Below, piece after piece: positions 50,138-59,522 of a stretch of 64,000 nt of DNA; position 1 is the first letter of the stretch, and each line of letters starts with the position of its first letter. The notes under the pieces are model-generated. The model made no database searches, was not told where the DNA came from, and was given only the letters and a program-made list of their open reading frames with translations. Where the stretch lies: assembly GCF_050908845.1 (NCBI RefSeq), contig NZ_CP194171.1, positions 3,472,001-3,536,000 of the forward strand. The letters are read 5' to 3'. The DNA is from Marinobacterium_D sp050908845 (lineage in GTDB: Bacteria > Pseudomonadota > Gammaproteobacteria > Pseudomonadales > Balneatricaceae). Position numbers and translations under genes: made by a program.

Positions 50138-51796
50138 ATGCGCGAATCCATGGAATTTGATGTAGTTATCGTCGGTGCCGGCCCTGCCGGGCTCTCTGCC
50201 GCCTGCCGCCTGATGCAGCAGGCTCAGGAAGCGGAACAGGAGCTTACCGTCTGTGTCGTAGAGAAAGGCTCCGAGGTGGGTGCCCATATTCTCTCCGGCG
50301 CTGTCATCGAATCCCGCGCCATGGATGAACTCTTCCCGGATTGGAAAAACATGGACGCACCGCTGAATACGCCGGTGACCTCCGATGAGCTTTATCTGCT
50401 CAAAAGCGATACGGCAGCGAAAAAGCTGCCCAACGCGCTGATTCCCAAGACCATGCACAACACCGGGCATGGTCTTAACAACTACGTGGTCAGCCTTGGC
50501 AACGTCTGCCGCTGGCTGGCCGAACAGGCGGAAGGCCTGGGCGTGGAGATCTTCCCGGGCTTTGCCGCCGCTGAAATCCTGTTGAACGACGATGGTTCCG
50601 TTAAAGGTATCGCCACCGGCGATATGGGCATCACCGCCGAAGGCGAGCAGGGCCCGAACTACATGGAAGGGATGGAGCTGCACGCCAAGTACACCCTGTT
50701 TGCCGAAGGCTGCCGTGGTCATCTCGGCAAGCAGCTGATCGAGCAGTTCAAACTCGATAATGAGGCCGATGCCCAGCATTACGGTATCGGTATCAAGGAA
50801 CTCTGGGATATCGATCCCGCCAAGCACCAGCCGGGTCTGGTGGTGCATGGCTCAGGTTGGCCGCTTGAAGGTGATACAACCGGAGGCTTCTTCCTCTACC
50901 ACCTGGAAAACAACCAGGCGGTGGTCGGCCTGATCGTCGATCTCAATTACACCAACCCCTGGTTGAGCCCGTTCGACGAGTTCCAGCGCCTCAAGCATCA
51001 CCCGGTGCTGGCCGAACATCTGGAAGGCGGCAACCGCGTGGCCTACGGTGCCCGCGCCATCACCAAGGGCGGTTTTAACGCCCTGCCGAAGATGTGCTTC
51101 CCGGGCGGCCTGCTGATCGGCTGTAACGCCGGCACCCTGAACTTCAGCAAGATAAAGGGCACCCATACCGCGATGAAATCCGGCATGCTGGCGGCCGAAG
51201 CGGTGTTCGAGGCGATCACGGCCGGCGATGAAGGCGGCAAAGAACTCGGCAGCTTCAGCGCCAAGTTCAAAGACAGCTGGGCCTACGACGAGCTGTTCCG
51301 TTCCCGTAACTTTGGCCCGGCGATGCACAAGTTCGGCCCGATCCTCGGCGGTGCGTTCAACTTTGTCGACCAGAATATCTTTGGTGGCAAACTGCCGATC
51401 ACCCTGCACGATGACAAGCCGGACTATGCCCAGATGAAACCGGCGGACCAGTGCACCAAGATCGACTACCCCAAGCCGGATGGCAAGCTCAGCTTCGACA
51501 AGCTCTCCTCGGTGTTTATCTCCAACACCAACCATGAAGAGGATCAGCCCTGTCACCTGAAACTGAAAGACGCCGCTATCCCGATCAGCCAGAACCTGCC
51601 CACCTACGCGGAACCGGCGCAGCGCTACTGCCCGGCGGGCGTGTATGAGGTGATAGAGGAGGAGTCAGGCCCGCGCTTCCAGATCAACTCGCAGAACTGC
51701 GTGCACTGCAAAACCTGTGACATCAAGGACCCGGCGCAGAACATCACCTGGGTGGTACCCGAGGGTGCGGGCGGCCCCAACTATCCGAATATGTGA
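50138..51796 (+). CDS. Electron-transferring flavoprotein:ubiquinone oxidoreductase
   Basis: ETF-QO moves electrons from reduced ETF to ubiquinone at the inner membrane. The 552-residue protein has the FAD motif DVVIVGAGPAGLSAACRL, the SGAVIESRA segment and, at the C-terminus, the [4Fe-4S] ligands in YCPAGVYE and CVHCKTCDIKDP. ATG 50138 follows GAACGAGG; the longer frame upstream lacks a site. It closes the catabolic operon. Confidence 0.94.
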   Translation: MRESMEFDVVIVGAGPAGLSAACRLMQQAQEAEQELTVCVVEKGSEVGAHILSGAVIESRAMDELFPDWKNMDAPLNTPVTSDELYLLKSDTAAKKLPNALIPKTMHNTGHGLNNYVVSLGNVCRWLAEQAEGLGVEIFPGFAAAEILLNDDGSVKGIATGDMGITAEGEQGPNYMEGMELHAKYTLFAEGCRGHLGKQLIEQFKLDNEADAQHYGIGIKELWDIDPAKHQPGLVVHGSGWPLEGDTTGGFFLYHLENNQAVVGLIVDLNYTNPWLSPFDEFQRLKHHPVLAEHLEGGNRVAYGARAITKGGFNALPKMCFPGGLLIGCNAGTLNFSKIKGTHTAMKSGMLAAEAVFEAITAGDEGGKELGSFSAKFKDSWAYDELFRSRNFGPAMHKFGPILGGAFNFVDQNIFGGKLPITLHDDKPDYAQMKPADQCTKIDYPKPDGKLSFDKLSSVFISNTNHEEDQPCHLKLKDAAIPISQNLPTYAEPAQRYCPAGVYEVIEEESGPRFQINSQNCVHCKTCDIKDPAQNITWVVPEGAGGPNYPNM

Positions 51797-51934
51797 TAGC
51801 TTGGGCAGCAAAATGAATGGCCTGGGATCTGTTTAAAAAAATGTTACAGCGTTAAACTTTTATACAGTACATTTAACAACCAGGCTTTCATCTAATTAAA
51901 GATTCATCTCACAATAATAATTAAGAGGTGAGAA

Positions 51935-52900
51935 ATGACATTTTCCTTATCGCGCTTTGATCAGGAAATTATGGGTGTTTCCGCGTTCGAAATATCCAAC
52001 TTTCTCAAAAATAAAAGCTTTGCCGATCACCGTTTAATTCAGCGGGACAAGGGTTGCTCAAACACTTCCAGCCTGAGATACAAAGCATTCGGGCCGCTGC
52101 AGATCGCTGAATACTCCAGCGGCAATGCCATGGAAGTACGCATCCCCTCGCTGGATGACGCCTACCATCTGCAGATCGTTCTTTCCGGCGAAGGCCGTTG
52201 CATATCTGATGGCACCAGCCTGCCGATGCAGGCTGGGGATTCGATCATGCTGACGCCGGGCACGGACTACTCCCTGGCCTACTCCAGTCACTGCATCCAG
52301 CTCAGCGTGCGTATCCCACTGGACTTTCTGCACCAGTCAGCCCGTGAATTCGGCTACTTCACCGCCGGCGGACCTATCCGTTTTATCCCTCAGGGGGTCA
52401 ATGTTCTCAACGAAGGACCGCTGCGCCACCTGCTACGTGATATTCTGGAGTTCGACAGCGCTGATACCAGCGAACGCGCTCAGCTTTATTACGCCAAACT
52501 GCTCTGCCACGGCATTCTGCAGAGCCACGAAAGCGGCATCTGCCTCAATGACCGGGTGAACCCGTCCGAGCACCGGCATATCGCCCAGATCCGCAACTAC
52601 GTGCTTGATCATCTGACCGAGGATATCGCCATAGGCGATCTGGTAGAGCTTTGCCGCATCAGTCGTAAGTCCCTGTACAACCTGTTTGAAAAAGAGACCG
52701 GACAAACCCCGTCCACCTATATCCGCCAGTTGAAGCTTGAAACCATCTACACCGAGCTTAGCGGCGATGATCGCAACATCCGTAACGTCACCGAAGTGGC
52801 GCTGAAATACGGCTTCACCAACCTGGGCCGCTTCTCCGCCCAGTATCGCGACCATATTGGCGAACTGCCCTCCGAAACCCTGCGTCGGCAGAGCCACTGA
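51935..52900 (+). CDS. AraC-family transcriptional regulator (AraC-binding-like domain)
   Basis: The 321-residue regulator has an N-terminal AraC-binding-like sensor (ILSGEG-type cupin strands near residues 70-110) and a C-terminal AraC HTH domain (ISRKSLYNLFEKETGQTPSTYIRQLKLE, GFTNLGRFSAQYRDHIG). Members of this type often control aromatic catabolism genes. AGAGGTGAG precedes the ATG. It follows ETF-QO on the same strand after 138 AT-rich nt and is convergent with the porin gene. Confidence 0.9.
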   Translation: MTFSLSRFDQEIMGVSAFEISNFLKNKSFADHRLIQRDKGCSNTSSLRYKAFGPLQIAEYSSGNAMEVRIPSLDDAYHLQIVLSGEGRCISDGTSLPMQAGDSIMLTPGTDYSLAYSSHCIQLSVRIPLDFLHQSAREFGYFTAGGPIRFIPQGVNVLNEGPLRHLLRDILEFDSADTSERAQLYYAKLLCHGILQSHESGICLNDRVNPSEHRHIAQIRNYVLDHLTEDIAIGDLVELCRISRKSLYNLFEKETGQTPSTYIRQLKLETIYTELSGDDRNIRNVTEVALKYGFTNLGRFSAQYRDHIGELPSETLRRQSH

Positions 52901-52972
52901 TTTTTCATCAGGGCCAAGGAATGGCCCCCCCCTTTTTTATCTTCCCCTCCATACCTCCTGCATAAGTAACAG

Positions 52973-53145
52973 TAGTAGCGACGACCCCGTCGCGATCAAC
53001 CGCCGAGGCTCTGAATCACCGCTACTCTAGCTTCAATCGGCACGAGGTTTTTATGCCCTTTGGGTGCGTACCCCAGCGCCGATTGGAGCAGACACAGAGT
53101 GATTCAAAACCACGGTGGGCTATCGCGACGGGGTCGTCGCTCCTA
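52973..53145. repeat. REPIN-like long palindrome
   Basis: Two 24-nt arms (52973-52996 and 53122-53145) are inverted copies differing at one base. Each has an inner hairpin GCGACG-N4-CGTCGC. Inner segments also pair: GAATCAC (53013) with GTGATTC (53099), and CAATCGGC (53034) with GCCGATTG (53079). The whole can fold into one long stem of about 173 nt. The arm resembles REP sequences of Pseudomonas-like genomes. Confidence 0.75.
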
Positions 53146-53226
53146 CGGGAAATCAGTCCGTTAGGAGGCAACCAGGTATGGGAGCTATTTGGACAGATCT
53201 GCCGTTGACTGCCAGATTTCAGACAT

Positions 53227-53260
53227 AAAAAAACCCGGGGAAGGGGTCCCGGGTTTTTTA
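53227..53260 (-). terminator. Intrinsic terminator of the porin gene
   Basis: CCCGGG pairs with CCCGGG across an 8-nt loop, with A7 on one side and T6 on the other, so it can work in both directions. It lies 17 nt past the porin stop. Confidence 0.9.
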
Positions 53261-53276
53261 AATGTTCTAAGTTAAA

Positions 53277-54383
53277 TTAGAACTTGTACATCGCCATAAC
53301 TTCAACCTGCTGACCAGCCGGACGCAGGGAACTGCTGTCCGAGCAAACCGCGCCAGCTGAGGGGCTACCACAAGACGGCGGACGGTTACCGGCATTCTGA
53401 TCGCGGAATTCAATACCGATATCCAGGTTCGGCAGGTAAGTATAGATCAGGTTCACTGTGGTGAGCTTCAGAGTATCTTCAGTCATAGACGCTGCAACTT
53501 CATCAGCTTTAACCTGGCCGTAGCGCAGGCTACCGCGCAGCTTCGGCGTAAACTTGTGGCTGATACCCGCGGAGAAACCGGTAGTCTTCACCAGGTCCCC
53601 TGTTGCCAGGTTGACGTCTGCAACACCAGAGCCACCGGTTGCACCGAGGTAACCCCAACCGGAGTAGACGTTGTTACCTTCACCGGTATAACCACTCAGC
53701 GCCAGGGCGCTGTCGCCGAACTTGAATTTAGCTGCCGCGGAGAATGCAACACCAAATTCAGAATCACCATCCCGAGTATCAACTTCACGACCGGTCAAAG
53801 CGACGTTAAATGCGTGACCGCTCTGCGTACGGTAGGTGTACGCACCAACCATATCAGGCACATCAGCATCGGTGTTTACAGGATCCTGCAGGGTCAGGCG
53901 GAAGCCCTTGTTGGCGTAATGCATCACCAGGTCAGGGCGGATTACCGCACCGTTACCGGCAATGGTACCGATACCCAGACCGAAGAAGTTGATCATCTCT
54001 ACGTCGAATGGCGCGTTGGCGAAGAACTGACCATTCCAGGTCTGACCAAGGGTAACGTTATCAACATTTACGTAAGCATGACGCAGACGCAGCGCGTAAG
54101 ATCCGTCATCTTGCGTGTTGTTATCCCAGAAGTCGCCTTCGATAAAGCCACGGACCTTATGACCTTCTACTTCGCGTGCTGCAGAGAAGTTCACACGGGA
54201 CTGACGAACACTACCCTCAAAAGAGCTATCATCATTATCCGGATCAGTGAAAATACCTTCAGCCTTGACGTAACCGCCGATGCTGAAAGAAGTACCGTTG
54301 TATTCACCCAGGTCCACTGCGGACGCCTGAGCGGAGATACCGGCGACCATGACCGCCAGTGCAAGCTTATTACGAATCATCAT
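53277..54383 (-). CDS. DcaP-like outer-membrane porin
   Basis: The 368-residue porin has a signal peptide (residues 1-23, ending ASA-VD), YVKAEGIFTDPD near the mature N-terminus and a terminal beta-strand ending in phenylalanine (VEVMAMYKF). The pattern GGYVKAEGI, RQSRVNFSA and GFIEGDFW is that of trimeric DcaP-type porins, which admit small organic anions. ATG 54383, with GAGGG upstream, is chosen over the longer frame. Position near the catabolic operon suggests it is the outer-membrane entry route (inference). Confidence 0.87.
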   Translation of the reverse strand: MMIRNKLALAVMVAGISAQASAVDLGEYNGTSFSIGGYVKAEGIFTDPDNDDSSFEGSVRQSRVNFSAAREVEGHKVRGFIEGDFWDNNTQDDGSYALRLRHAYVNVDNVTLGQTWNGQFFANAPFDVEMINFFGLGIGTIAGNGAVIRPDLVMHYANKGFRLTLQDPVNTDADVPDMVGAYTYRTQSGHAFNVALTGREVDTRDGDSEFGVAFSAAAKFKFGDSALALSGYTGEGNNVYSGWGYLGATGGSGVADVNLATGDLVKTTGFSAGISHKFTPKLRGSLRYGQVKADEVAASMTEDTLKLTTVNLIYTYLPNLDIGIEFRDQNAGNRPPSCGSPSAGAVCSDSSSLRPAGQQVEVMAMYKF

Positions 54384-54723
54384 CTGAGTTTGGCCCTCGT
54401 TATTATCGTTGTATGTTTCAACAGTAATATCCCAGAGGGCCGAAACCCGGGATATACAAATAGTGTAATCTTTGTACATTGATAAAACTTAGCGCAGATT
54501 TAATTGTCCGTAATTGGTCAAGCGGCGGGCCTTTTCTACTTTTCTTATGTGCATTTCATTTATTAAATATCGCCGCTACCCGTTTCAGGCTTTCAGCAAT
54601 AAGCCAAAGGTCTAATCACCCGAGAATAAACCTTGTGCTCAGGCTCTGTTCCAGCCCTGATACAGCCCCTCCCCTCCAGCCCTAAACCTGGCACAGCCCG
54701 TTCCTATCTGAGAAACTGCTGCC
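54384..54723. other. 340-nt intergenic region upstream of the porin
   Basis: It should hold the porin promoter; the 5' leader can form a TATCCC/GGGATA stem near 54431-54455. The plus-strand 54479-54685 frame lacks a good ribosome site and is not counted as a gene. Nothing else is recognised. Confidence 0.35.
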
Positions 54724-55149
54724 ATGGTTAAAAAGACACTGCGTTTTCTGCTGCTCGCTGTAGCCGCCATGAGCATTATTGTTCCCGCCTACCTCTGGCT
54801 CACCCTGCTCAGCCCCTGGGGCTATAACCCGCCGCCCGGTCTTTTAGCCATAGATCCGACTCGAACGCACGACGTCTTTGTTTACGGCACATTGAGACAT
54901 CCCCTGGTTCGTTGGCTGGTGATCGGACGGGATCCTGAAACCCAACCGGCTTCACTGGCGGGATATCGTAAAACCGGGCTCGATCTGGAAGCGGACCCTG
55001 GCAATAAGGTCAGTGGAGAAATACTCCGTGTAAGTGCCGATGAGCTGAAGCGCCTGGATCGCTACGAGCGCCTGGGCATCCGCTACGAGCGTGTCGAGAT
55101 CCAGCTATCTGATGGCATCACCGCCTGGGTTTATCGCAGAATCCACTGA
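54724..55149 (+). CDS. Membrane-anchored gamma-glutamylcyclotransferase-fold protein
   Basis: The 141-residue product has an N-terminal membrane helix (about 5-27) followed by an AIG2/GGCT domain with the VFVYGTLRHPLVRWLVIG substrate loop and the conserved glutamate region in SGEILRVSADELKRLDRYE. Cytosolic members cyclise gamma-glutamyl amines or peptides. Here the anchor suggests action at or outside the membrane. Substrate unknown. Confidence 0.75.
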   Translation: MVKKTLRFLLLAVAAMSIIVPAYLWLTLLSPWGYNPPPGLLAIDPTRTHDVFVYGTLRHPLVRWLVIGRDPETQPASLAGYRKTGLDLEADPGNKVSGEILRVSADELKRLDRYERLGIRYERVEIQLSDGITAWVYRRIH

Positions 55150-55193
55150 TCCGTTGGCAGACGTCACCTCCAAGATGGAGAGCGCCCCCCTGT

Positions 55194-57038
55194 TTATAAC
55201 GGCCATACCCATAGCAGCAGCGGGATACTGACCACCAGCACCAGCAGCGAAACTGGTAGCCCGAGACGCCAGTAGTCACTGAAGTGGAAGCCACCGGGGC
55301 CGAGGATCAGCGTGTTGTTCTGATGGCCGATCGGTGTCAGGAACGCACAGGACGCGCCGATCGCCACCGCCATCAGAAACGCATCATTACTGGCGCCCAG
55401 CGTAGCGGCAGTACCCAGAGCGATCGGGCACATCGCCGCTGCGGTCGCCGCATTGTTAACGACGCAGGAAACCAGCATCGTCAGGGTCAGGATCAGGCCG
55501 AGCGCCACCGCCCCACTCCCCTGGGCCAGATGCTCGAGCAGCAACCGTGCGATCAGCGCCGCGGTGCCCGTCTCCTCCATCACACCGGCCACCGGCATCA
55601 GCGCCCCCAGCAGCACAATCACCGGCCAGTCGATGGCGTCATACACCGAGCGCAGCGGCAGCGTGCGCAGCGCCATCGTCGCCAGCACTCCCGCCCCGAA
55701 CGCGATCGCCGTGGGCAGCAATGACGACGCAGCAGCGAGCACAGCCGCCAGCATGACCAGAGACGCCGCCAGCGCCTTGCCATTATCCGGAATACGCAGC
55801 TCGCGCTCCGCCAGGGGTACACAGCTGTTGTCGGCGGCAAAATCAGCCAGCGCGGCCTCCGCCCCCTGCATCAGCAACAGATCGCCGGGACGTATTTTAA
55901 GCGTGCGCAGACGCACCTTCATGCGCGACCCTTCGCGGGATATGGCCAACAGATTCAGGCCGTAGCGCTCGCGCAGCTGAATATCCTTGGCGGAGCGCCC
56001 CTGCAGCCGGGATTCTGGACGCACCACCAGCTCCATCATGATCATCCCCTCACCGCCATTGCGGGCGCTATCCTTGTCAGCCTCTGTCTTTTTATCGACA
56101 GAGGACTTTTTGCCGGCCGAATCATCCTCCGGCTTTTCACTCTCCGGGGGTTCCGCCTCCTCCAGCGCCAGCCCGAGACTTCCGAGCACCTCTCCCAGTG
56201 CCTCAACCTCGGCTTCGATCACCAGGATGTCACCAGCCTTGATAAGCCGTCCGGACGACGGAACATTCAACCTGACTTCGTTACGCACCAGGCCGATGAT
56301 CTGCGCCTCCGCCTGCTCCAGCGCGTTCTCGATCTCCCCCAGCCGCATCCCGGCAGCCTTGCTGTCTTCGTTGACCCGCGCTTCGGTCACATAGGCGCCG
56401 GTTTCGAATCCCTCACGCCCCGGCTGCTTTCGTGCCGGCACCAGGCGCCAGGCCAACAGCGCGGTAAACAGCACACAGAGCAGCGCCACCGGCAGCCCCA
56501 CCAGCGTGAAGTCGAACATGGCAAAGCCGCTGCCGAGGCTTTCGCTGCGAAAGCCGGACACTATCAGGTTGGGCGGGGTACCGATGAGCGTCGTCAGACC
56601 GCCCAGAATGGTGCCAAATGCCAGCGGCATCAGGACCTGCCCCGGGGTGAGCTCCAGCCGGCTCGACAGCTGCATTGCCACCGGCATTAGCAGTGCCATG
56701 GCGCCGACGTTGTTCATGAAACCGGACAGCAACGCGCCGAGTCCGGTCAGCGCAATCAGGCTGAAAGTTATATTCGCGTTCTTCGGCAACGCATGCCGCG
56801 CGAGCACATCGACCGCCCCCGAGTATTGCAGCGCCCGGCTGAGCACCAGCACACAGGCCACCGTCACGACGGCTGGATGGGCGAAACCGAGAAAGGCATC
56901 CTCAGCCGCGATCAGACCGCTCAGCACGCAGGCAAGCAGTGCGCCACCGGCCACCATATCGTGACGCCAGCGGCCCCAGATAAACATCAGCATGGTCGCC
57001 AGCAGGATGAAAACAATCAGCAGCTGATCCTGGGTCAA
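55194..57038 (-). CDS. SLC13/DASS-family permease with two TrkA-C domains
   Basis: The 614-residue inner-membrane carrier has about ten to twelve helices split by a cytoplasmic region (about 205-400) with two RCK/TrkA-C domains, the pattern of bacterial SLC13-like anion permeases for sulfate or dicarboxylates. Hallmarks are FMNNVGAMALLMPVA, GTPPNLIVSGF and SCVVNNAATAAAMCPIA. The linker between the TrkA-C domains is a highly charged Glu/Lys/Asp/Ser stretch of about 40 residues, unusual for the family. It overlaps msrA by 4 nt (ATGA). Confidence 0.88.
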   Translation of the reverse strand: MTQDQLLIVFILLATMLMFIWGRWRHDMVAGGALLACVLSGLIAAEDAFLGFAHPAVVTVACVLVLSRALQYSGAVDVLARHALPKNANITFSLIALTGLGALLSGFMNNVGAMALLMPVAMQLSSRLELTPGQVLMPLAFGTILGGLTTLIGTPPNLIVSGFRSESLGSGFAMFDFTLVGLPVALLCVLFTALLAWRLVPARKQPGREGFETGAYVTEARVNEDSKAAGMRLGEIENALEQAEAQIIGLVRNEVRLNVPSSGRLIKAGDILVIEAEVEALGEVLGSLGLALEEAEPPESEKPEDDSAGKKSSVDKKTEADKDSARNGGEGMIMMELVVRPESRLQGRSAKDIQLRERYGLNLLAISREGSRMKVRLRTLKIRPGDLLLMQGAEAALADFAADNSCVPLAERELRIPDNGKALAASLVMLAAVLAAASSLLPTAIAFGAGVLATMALRTLPLRSVYDAIDWPVIVLLGALMPVAGVMEETGTAALIARLLLEHLAQGSGAVALGLILTLTMLVSCVVNNAATAAAMCPIALGTAATLGASNDAFLMAVAIGASCAFLTPIGHQNNTLILGPGGFHFSDYWRLGLPVSLLVLVVSIPLLLWVWPL

Positions 57039-57628
57039 TTTAGCTCCTTGTCTCCCCAGATCTCCTCAAGCCGTGCATCACGGTCACAGTTCCAGCGGTA
57101 GAATTTGTAGCGCAGTGGAGATTTCTTGTAATAGTCCTGGTGGTAGCTTTCATCGCCCTTGATGGGCCAGAACCGGGAAGCAGCGCGGATGGGAGTGACA
57201 ATCTCCCTGCCGGGAAACAGCGCCTCCACCTCGGCCCTGGACTGCTCCGCGATCTCCCGCTCCTGATCAGTCGCTACGAATATGGCACTGCGGTAGCTTG
57301 GTCCCCGGTCACAGAACTGACCGCCCTCATCGAAAGGATCGATATTGACCCAGAAATGCTCCAGCAGCTGGGCATAGCTCACCTGCTTCGGGTCATAGCT
57401 GATCTCGACCGCCTCCAGATGACCTTGATGATTACCTCGATAGGTCGGATCTTCCAGCTCACCGCCCGTGAACCCGGAGACGACATCAGTGACACCGTCG
57501 AGCTTCTCGAAATCAGCTTCCATACACCAGAAACAGCCCCCCGCCAGCACCGTTTTCTCGGCCCTGGCCTGAGACAGCGTCAAAGCCAGCGCGCTTGCCA
57601 GCAGAAACAGTTGAATCGAGTACTTCAT
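57035..57628 (-). CDS. msrA: Periplasmic peptide methionine sulfoxide reductase A
   Basis: MsrA reduces S-methionine sulfoxide in proteins. The 197-residue product has a signal peptide (residues 1-23) and the catalytic motif GGCFWCMEADF, GFTGG, and a resolving-cysteine candidate near the C-terminus in RWNCDRDARL. ATG 57628 follows GGGGGTATCC; the upstream extension is not needed. Export is unusual compared with cytosolic MsrA and implies repair of envelope proteins. It is coupled to the SLC13 permease. Confidence 0.9.
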   Translation of the reverse strand: MKYSIQLFLLASALALTLSQARAEKTVLAGGCFWCMEADFEKLDGVTDVVSGFTGGELEDPTYRGNHQGHLEAVEISYDPKQVSYAQLLEHFWVNIDPFDEGGQFCDRGPSYRSAIFVATDQEREIAEQSRAEVEALFPGREIVTPIRAASRFWPIKGDESYHQDYYKKSPLRYKFYRWNCDRDARLEEIWGDKELN

Positions 57629-57864
57629 AATGGATACCCCCACTGACGGTATAGCGCACGTGAACACAGCTGTCAGAGAACCGCTCTTTAATCAGCACTA
57701 TTAAGCCGGCGCAAACATGGGCCAGGATGGAAAGGACCAGAGGGAATGACCCGACGCCGGATAAGCCCCGAGCGAGCAATGGGATATATCAGTTATACGG
57801 GGGAGACTCAGGAGGGAGCAGAGCGCTCAACGCGCCCCGGTGACGAAACCAACAGCCCCGCCAC

Positions 57865-57892
57865 TGGCACCCGGTCTGTAACCCGGGTGCCA
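57865..57892. terminator. Hairpin downstream of the NCS1 permease gene
   Basis: TGGCACCCGG and CCGGGTGCCA form a perfect 10-bp stem with an 8-nt loop, 23 nt beyond the stop. There is no U tract. Confidence 0.55.
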
Positions 57893-57914
57893 GATTCAAG
57901 CTTGAAATCAGCGG

Positions 57915-59357
57915 TTAGACCGCTTTCGGTGACAGCACACGGTAGATAACACCACCCAGCAGAGCACCGAGCAGCCAGGCGTAACCGGACAGGTCGCTAA
58001 GCGCCGCAACCCATACGGTCGCCACGGAGAACACGGCACCGATGGCAAAGGCGATCAGAGCGGTGCGGTTCCAGCCCTTGGCATAATAGTAGGCACCATC
58101 CGGATCGTTGCTGTAGAGCTCCGCCACTTTCAGGCGCTGCTTTTTAACCCAGTAGTAATCCACGATCATGATGCCGTACAGCGGCGCCAGGGTTGCACCC
58201 AGGGTGTTTACAAAGCCGCTGATACCGACCTCGCTGATAAAGCTCACCCAGAGACCGCCGATCACCAGCGCAAACAGGGAAGTGATCCAGCCGGCCCGTT
58301 TAAAGTCGAGCTTTCTCGGCGCCATATTGGCAATACCGTTCACCGCCGGAATGAAGTTGGCCACCAGGTTGATACCGACAGTGGCGGCAAAGAAGGTAAT
58401 CGCCGCGACAATCGACAGGATGGTGCTGTCCGCCTTTTCAACGATGTCGGTCGGATTGACGATCTTCTCACCGTAGATAACCGCTGCCCCTGCGGTGATC
58501 AGCAGCGCCAGCGCAGAGAAAAGCACCATATTGAGCGGCAAGCCGGCCAGGTTGCCCTGCACCATCGATTTGGTGTCTTTCGAATAACGCGAGAAGTCAC
58601 TGAAGTTGATCATCACCGCCGCGAAGTAAGCCACCATGGTACCTACGATTGCCACGAAGCCGGCCACTTCACTGCTGAATGTGGGGTTTTCCGGCGCGAA
58701 GATGGTCTGCGCCGCCTCCCAGAGCTGGCCATCCGATTTCTGCCAGAGCACCACCAGCAGGCCGATCATCACCGCATAGACGAACGGTCCCGCCACGTTC
58801 AGGAAGGTGCCGACCCAGTTCATGCCATGAGAGAAGATGGCGATCTGGAACGCCCACACCAACAGGAAAGAGATCCAGCCAAGGCTGGTCAGCCCCAGAA
58901 ATGTCTCGCCGCCACTGTCGGCACCGGTCAGAGTAACCAGCAGCAACTCCAGCGCCGTGGAGGCAAAATAGGTCTGGGCGCCGTACCAGAACACCGCCAC
59001 CGTTGCCCTTAGAATCGCCGGCAGCCGCGCGCCGCCAACACCCATGCTCGCACGGGCCAGCACCGGATAGGGAATACCATGATCGACACCGGGCTTACCC
59101 GAGATATTGACCAGCACCATCACCAGCAGGCCTGCTGTAATCAGTGCGGCAAAAGCGGTCCAGCCGGTAACGCCGTAAGAGATAAACAGCGAGGCTACCA
59201 GGGAGTAGCCAAACAGGCTCTGTATATCGTTGGCCCAGATATTAAAGATCTCGAAGCGTCCCCAGGTGCGCTGCTCCTTGGGCACGGGCGCCAGCGAGTC
59301 GTTGTGCAGATCCATCTCGGTTGAACTGGTGTTAACCGTTGACTGAGTCATAGTCAT
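57915..59357 (-). CDS. NCS1-family nucleobase/hydantoin:cation symporter
   Basis: The 480-residue permease has about twelve helices and NCS1 family landmarks: the N-terminal NDSLAPVPKEQRTWGRFEIFNIWANDIQS, GSxGxx-type helix 3 region and FINFSDFSRY (MINFSDFSRYSKDTKS). It imports a nucleobase or related nitrogen compound such as allantoin, uracil or hydantoin; the substrate cannot be told. A sigma54-type promoter lies 65 nt upstream, which fits induction under nitrogen limitation. No purine or hydantoin catabolic gene is adjacent. Confidence 0.88.
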   Translation of the reverse strand: MTMTQSTVNTSSTEMDLHNDSLAPVPKEQRTWGRFEIFNIWANDIQSLFGYSLVASLFISYGVTGWTAFAALITAGLLVMVLVNISGKPGVDHGIPYPVLARASMGVGGARLPAILRATVAVFWYGAQTYFASTALELLLVTLTGADSGGETFLGLTSLGWISFLLVWAFQIAIFSHGMNWVGTFLNVAGPFVYAVMIGLLVVLWQKSDGQLWEAAQTIFAPENPTFSSEVAGFVAIVGTMVAYFAAVMINFSDFSRYSKDTKSMVQGNLAGLPLNMVLFSALALLITAGAAVIYGEKIVNPTDIVEKADSTILSIVAAITFFAATVGINLVANFIPAVNGIANMAPRKLDFKRAGWITSLFALVIGGLWVSFISEVGISGFVNTLGATLAPLYGIMIVDYYWVKKQRLKVAELYSNDPDGAYYYAKGWNRTALIAFAIGAVFSVATVWVAALSDLSGYAWLLGALLGGVIYRVLSPKAV

Positions 59358-59421
59358 TATTAGCGCTCTCTTCGCCTCAGCGATGTTACTAATGATTCAT
59401 AAATATAGACCATGAAACAAA

Positions 59422-59437
59422 TGCAACAAGCAGACCA
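59422..59437 (-). promoter_or_regulatory. Sigma54-type promoter of the NCS1 permease
   Basis: On the minus strand TGGTCTGCTTGTTGCA has GG-N10-GC spacing, a perfect -12 element (TTGCA) and TGG...G at -24. The start is predicted near 59411, 54 nt before the ATG. Confidence 0.65.
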
Positions 59438-59522
59438 GTTTTACGCAGCCGGGGAGTTCGGCCGATTCGCCCCATTCAAAGGCGGCCAGCCTCAAAGGAC
59501 AACCTGACCGGGGCAGGAAAGA

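Larger units (their letters stand above)
52901..53276. other. 376-nt intergenic region with REP-like palindrome and terminator
   Basis: It contains a long imperfect palindrome (52973-53145) and the porin terminator (53227-53260). No gene is present. Confidence 0.6.

Noticed and set aside
54479..54685. Plus-strand 68-codon frame upstream of the cyclotransferase gene
   Set aside because: No ribosome site, no recognisable domain, and it overlaps the porin promoter region.
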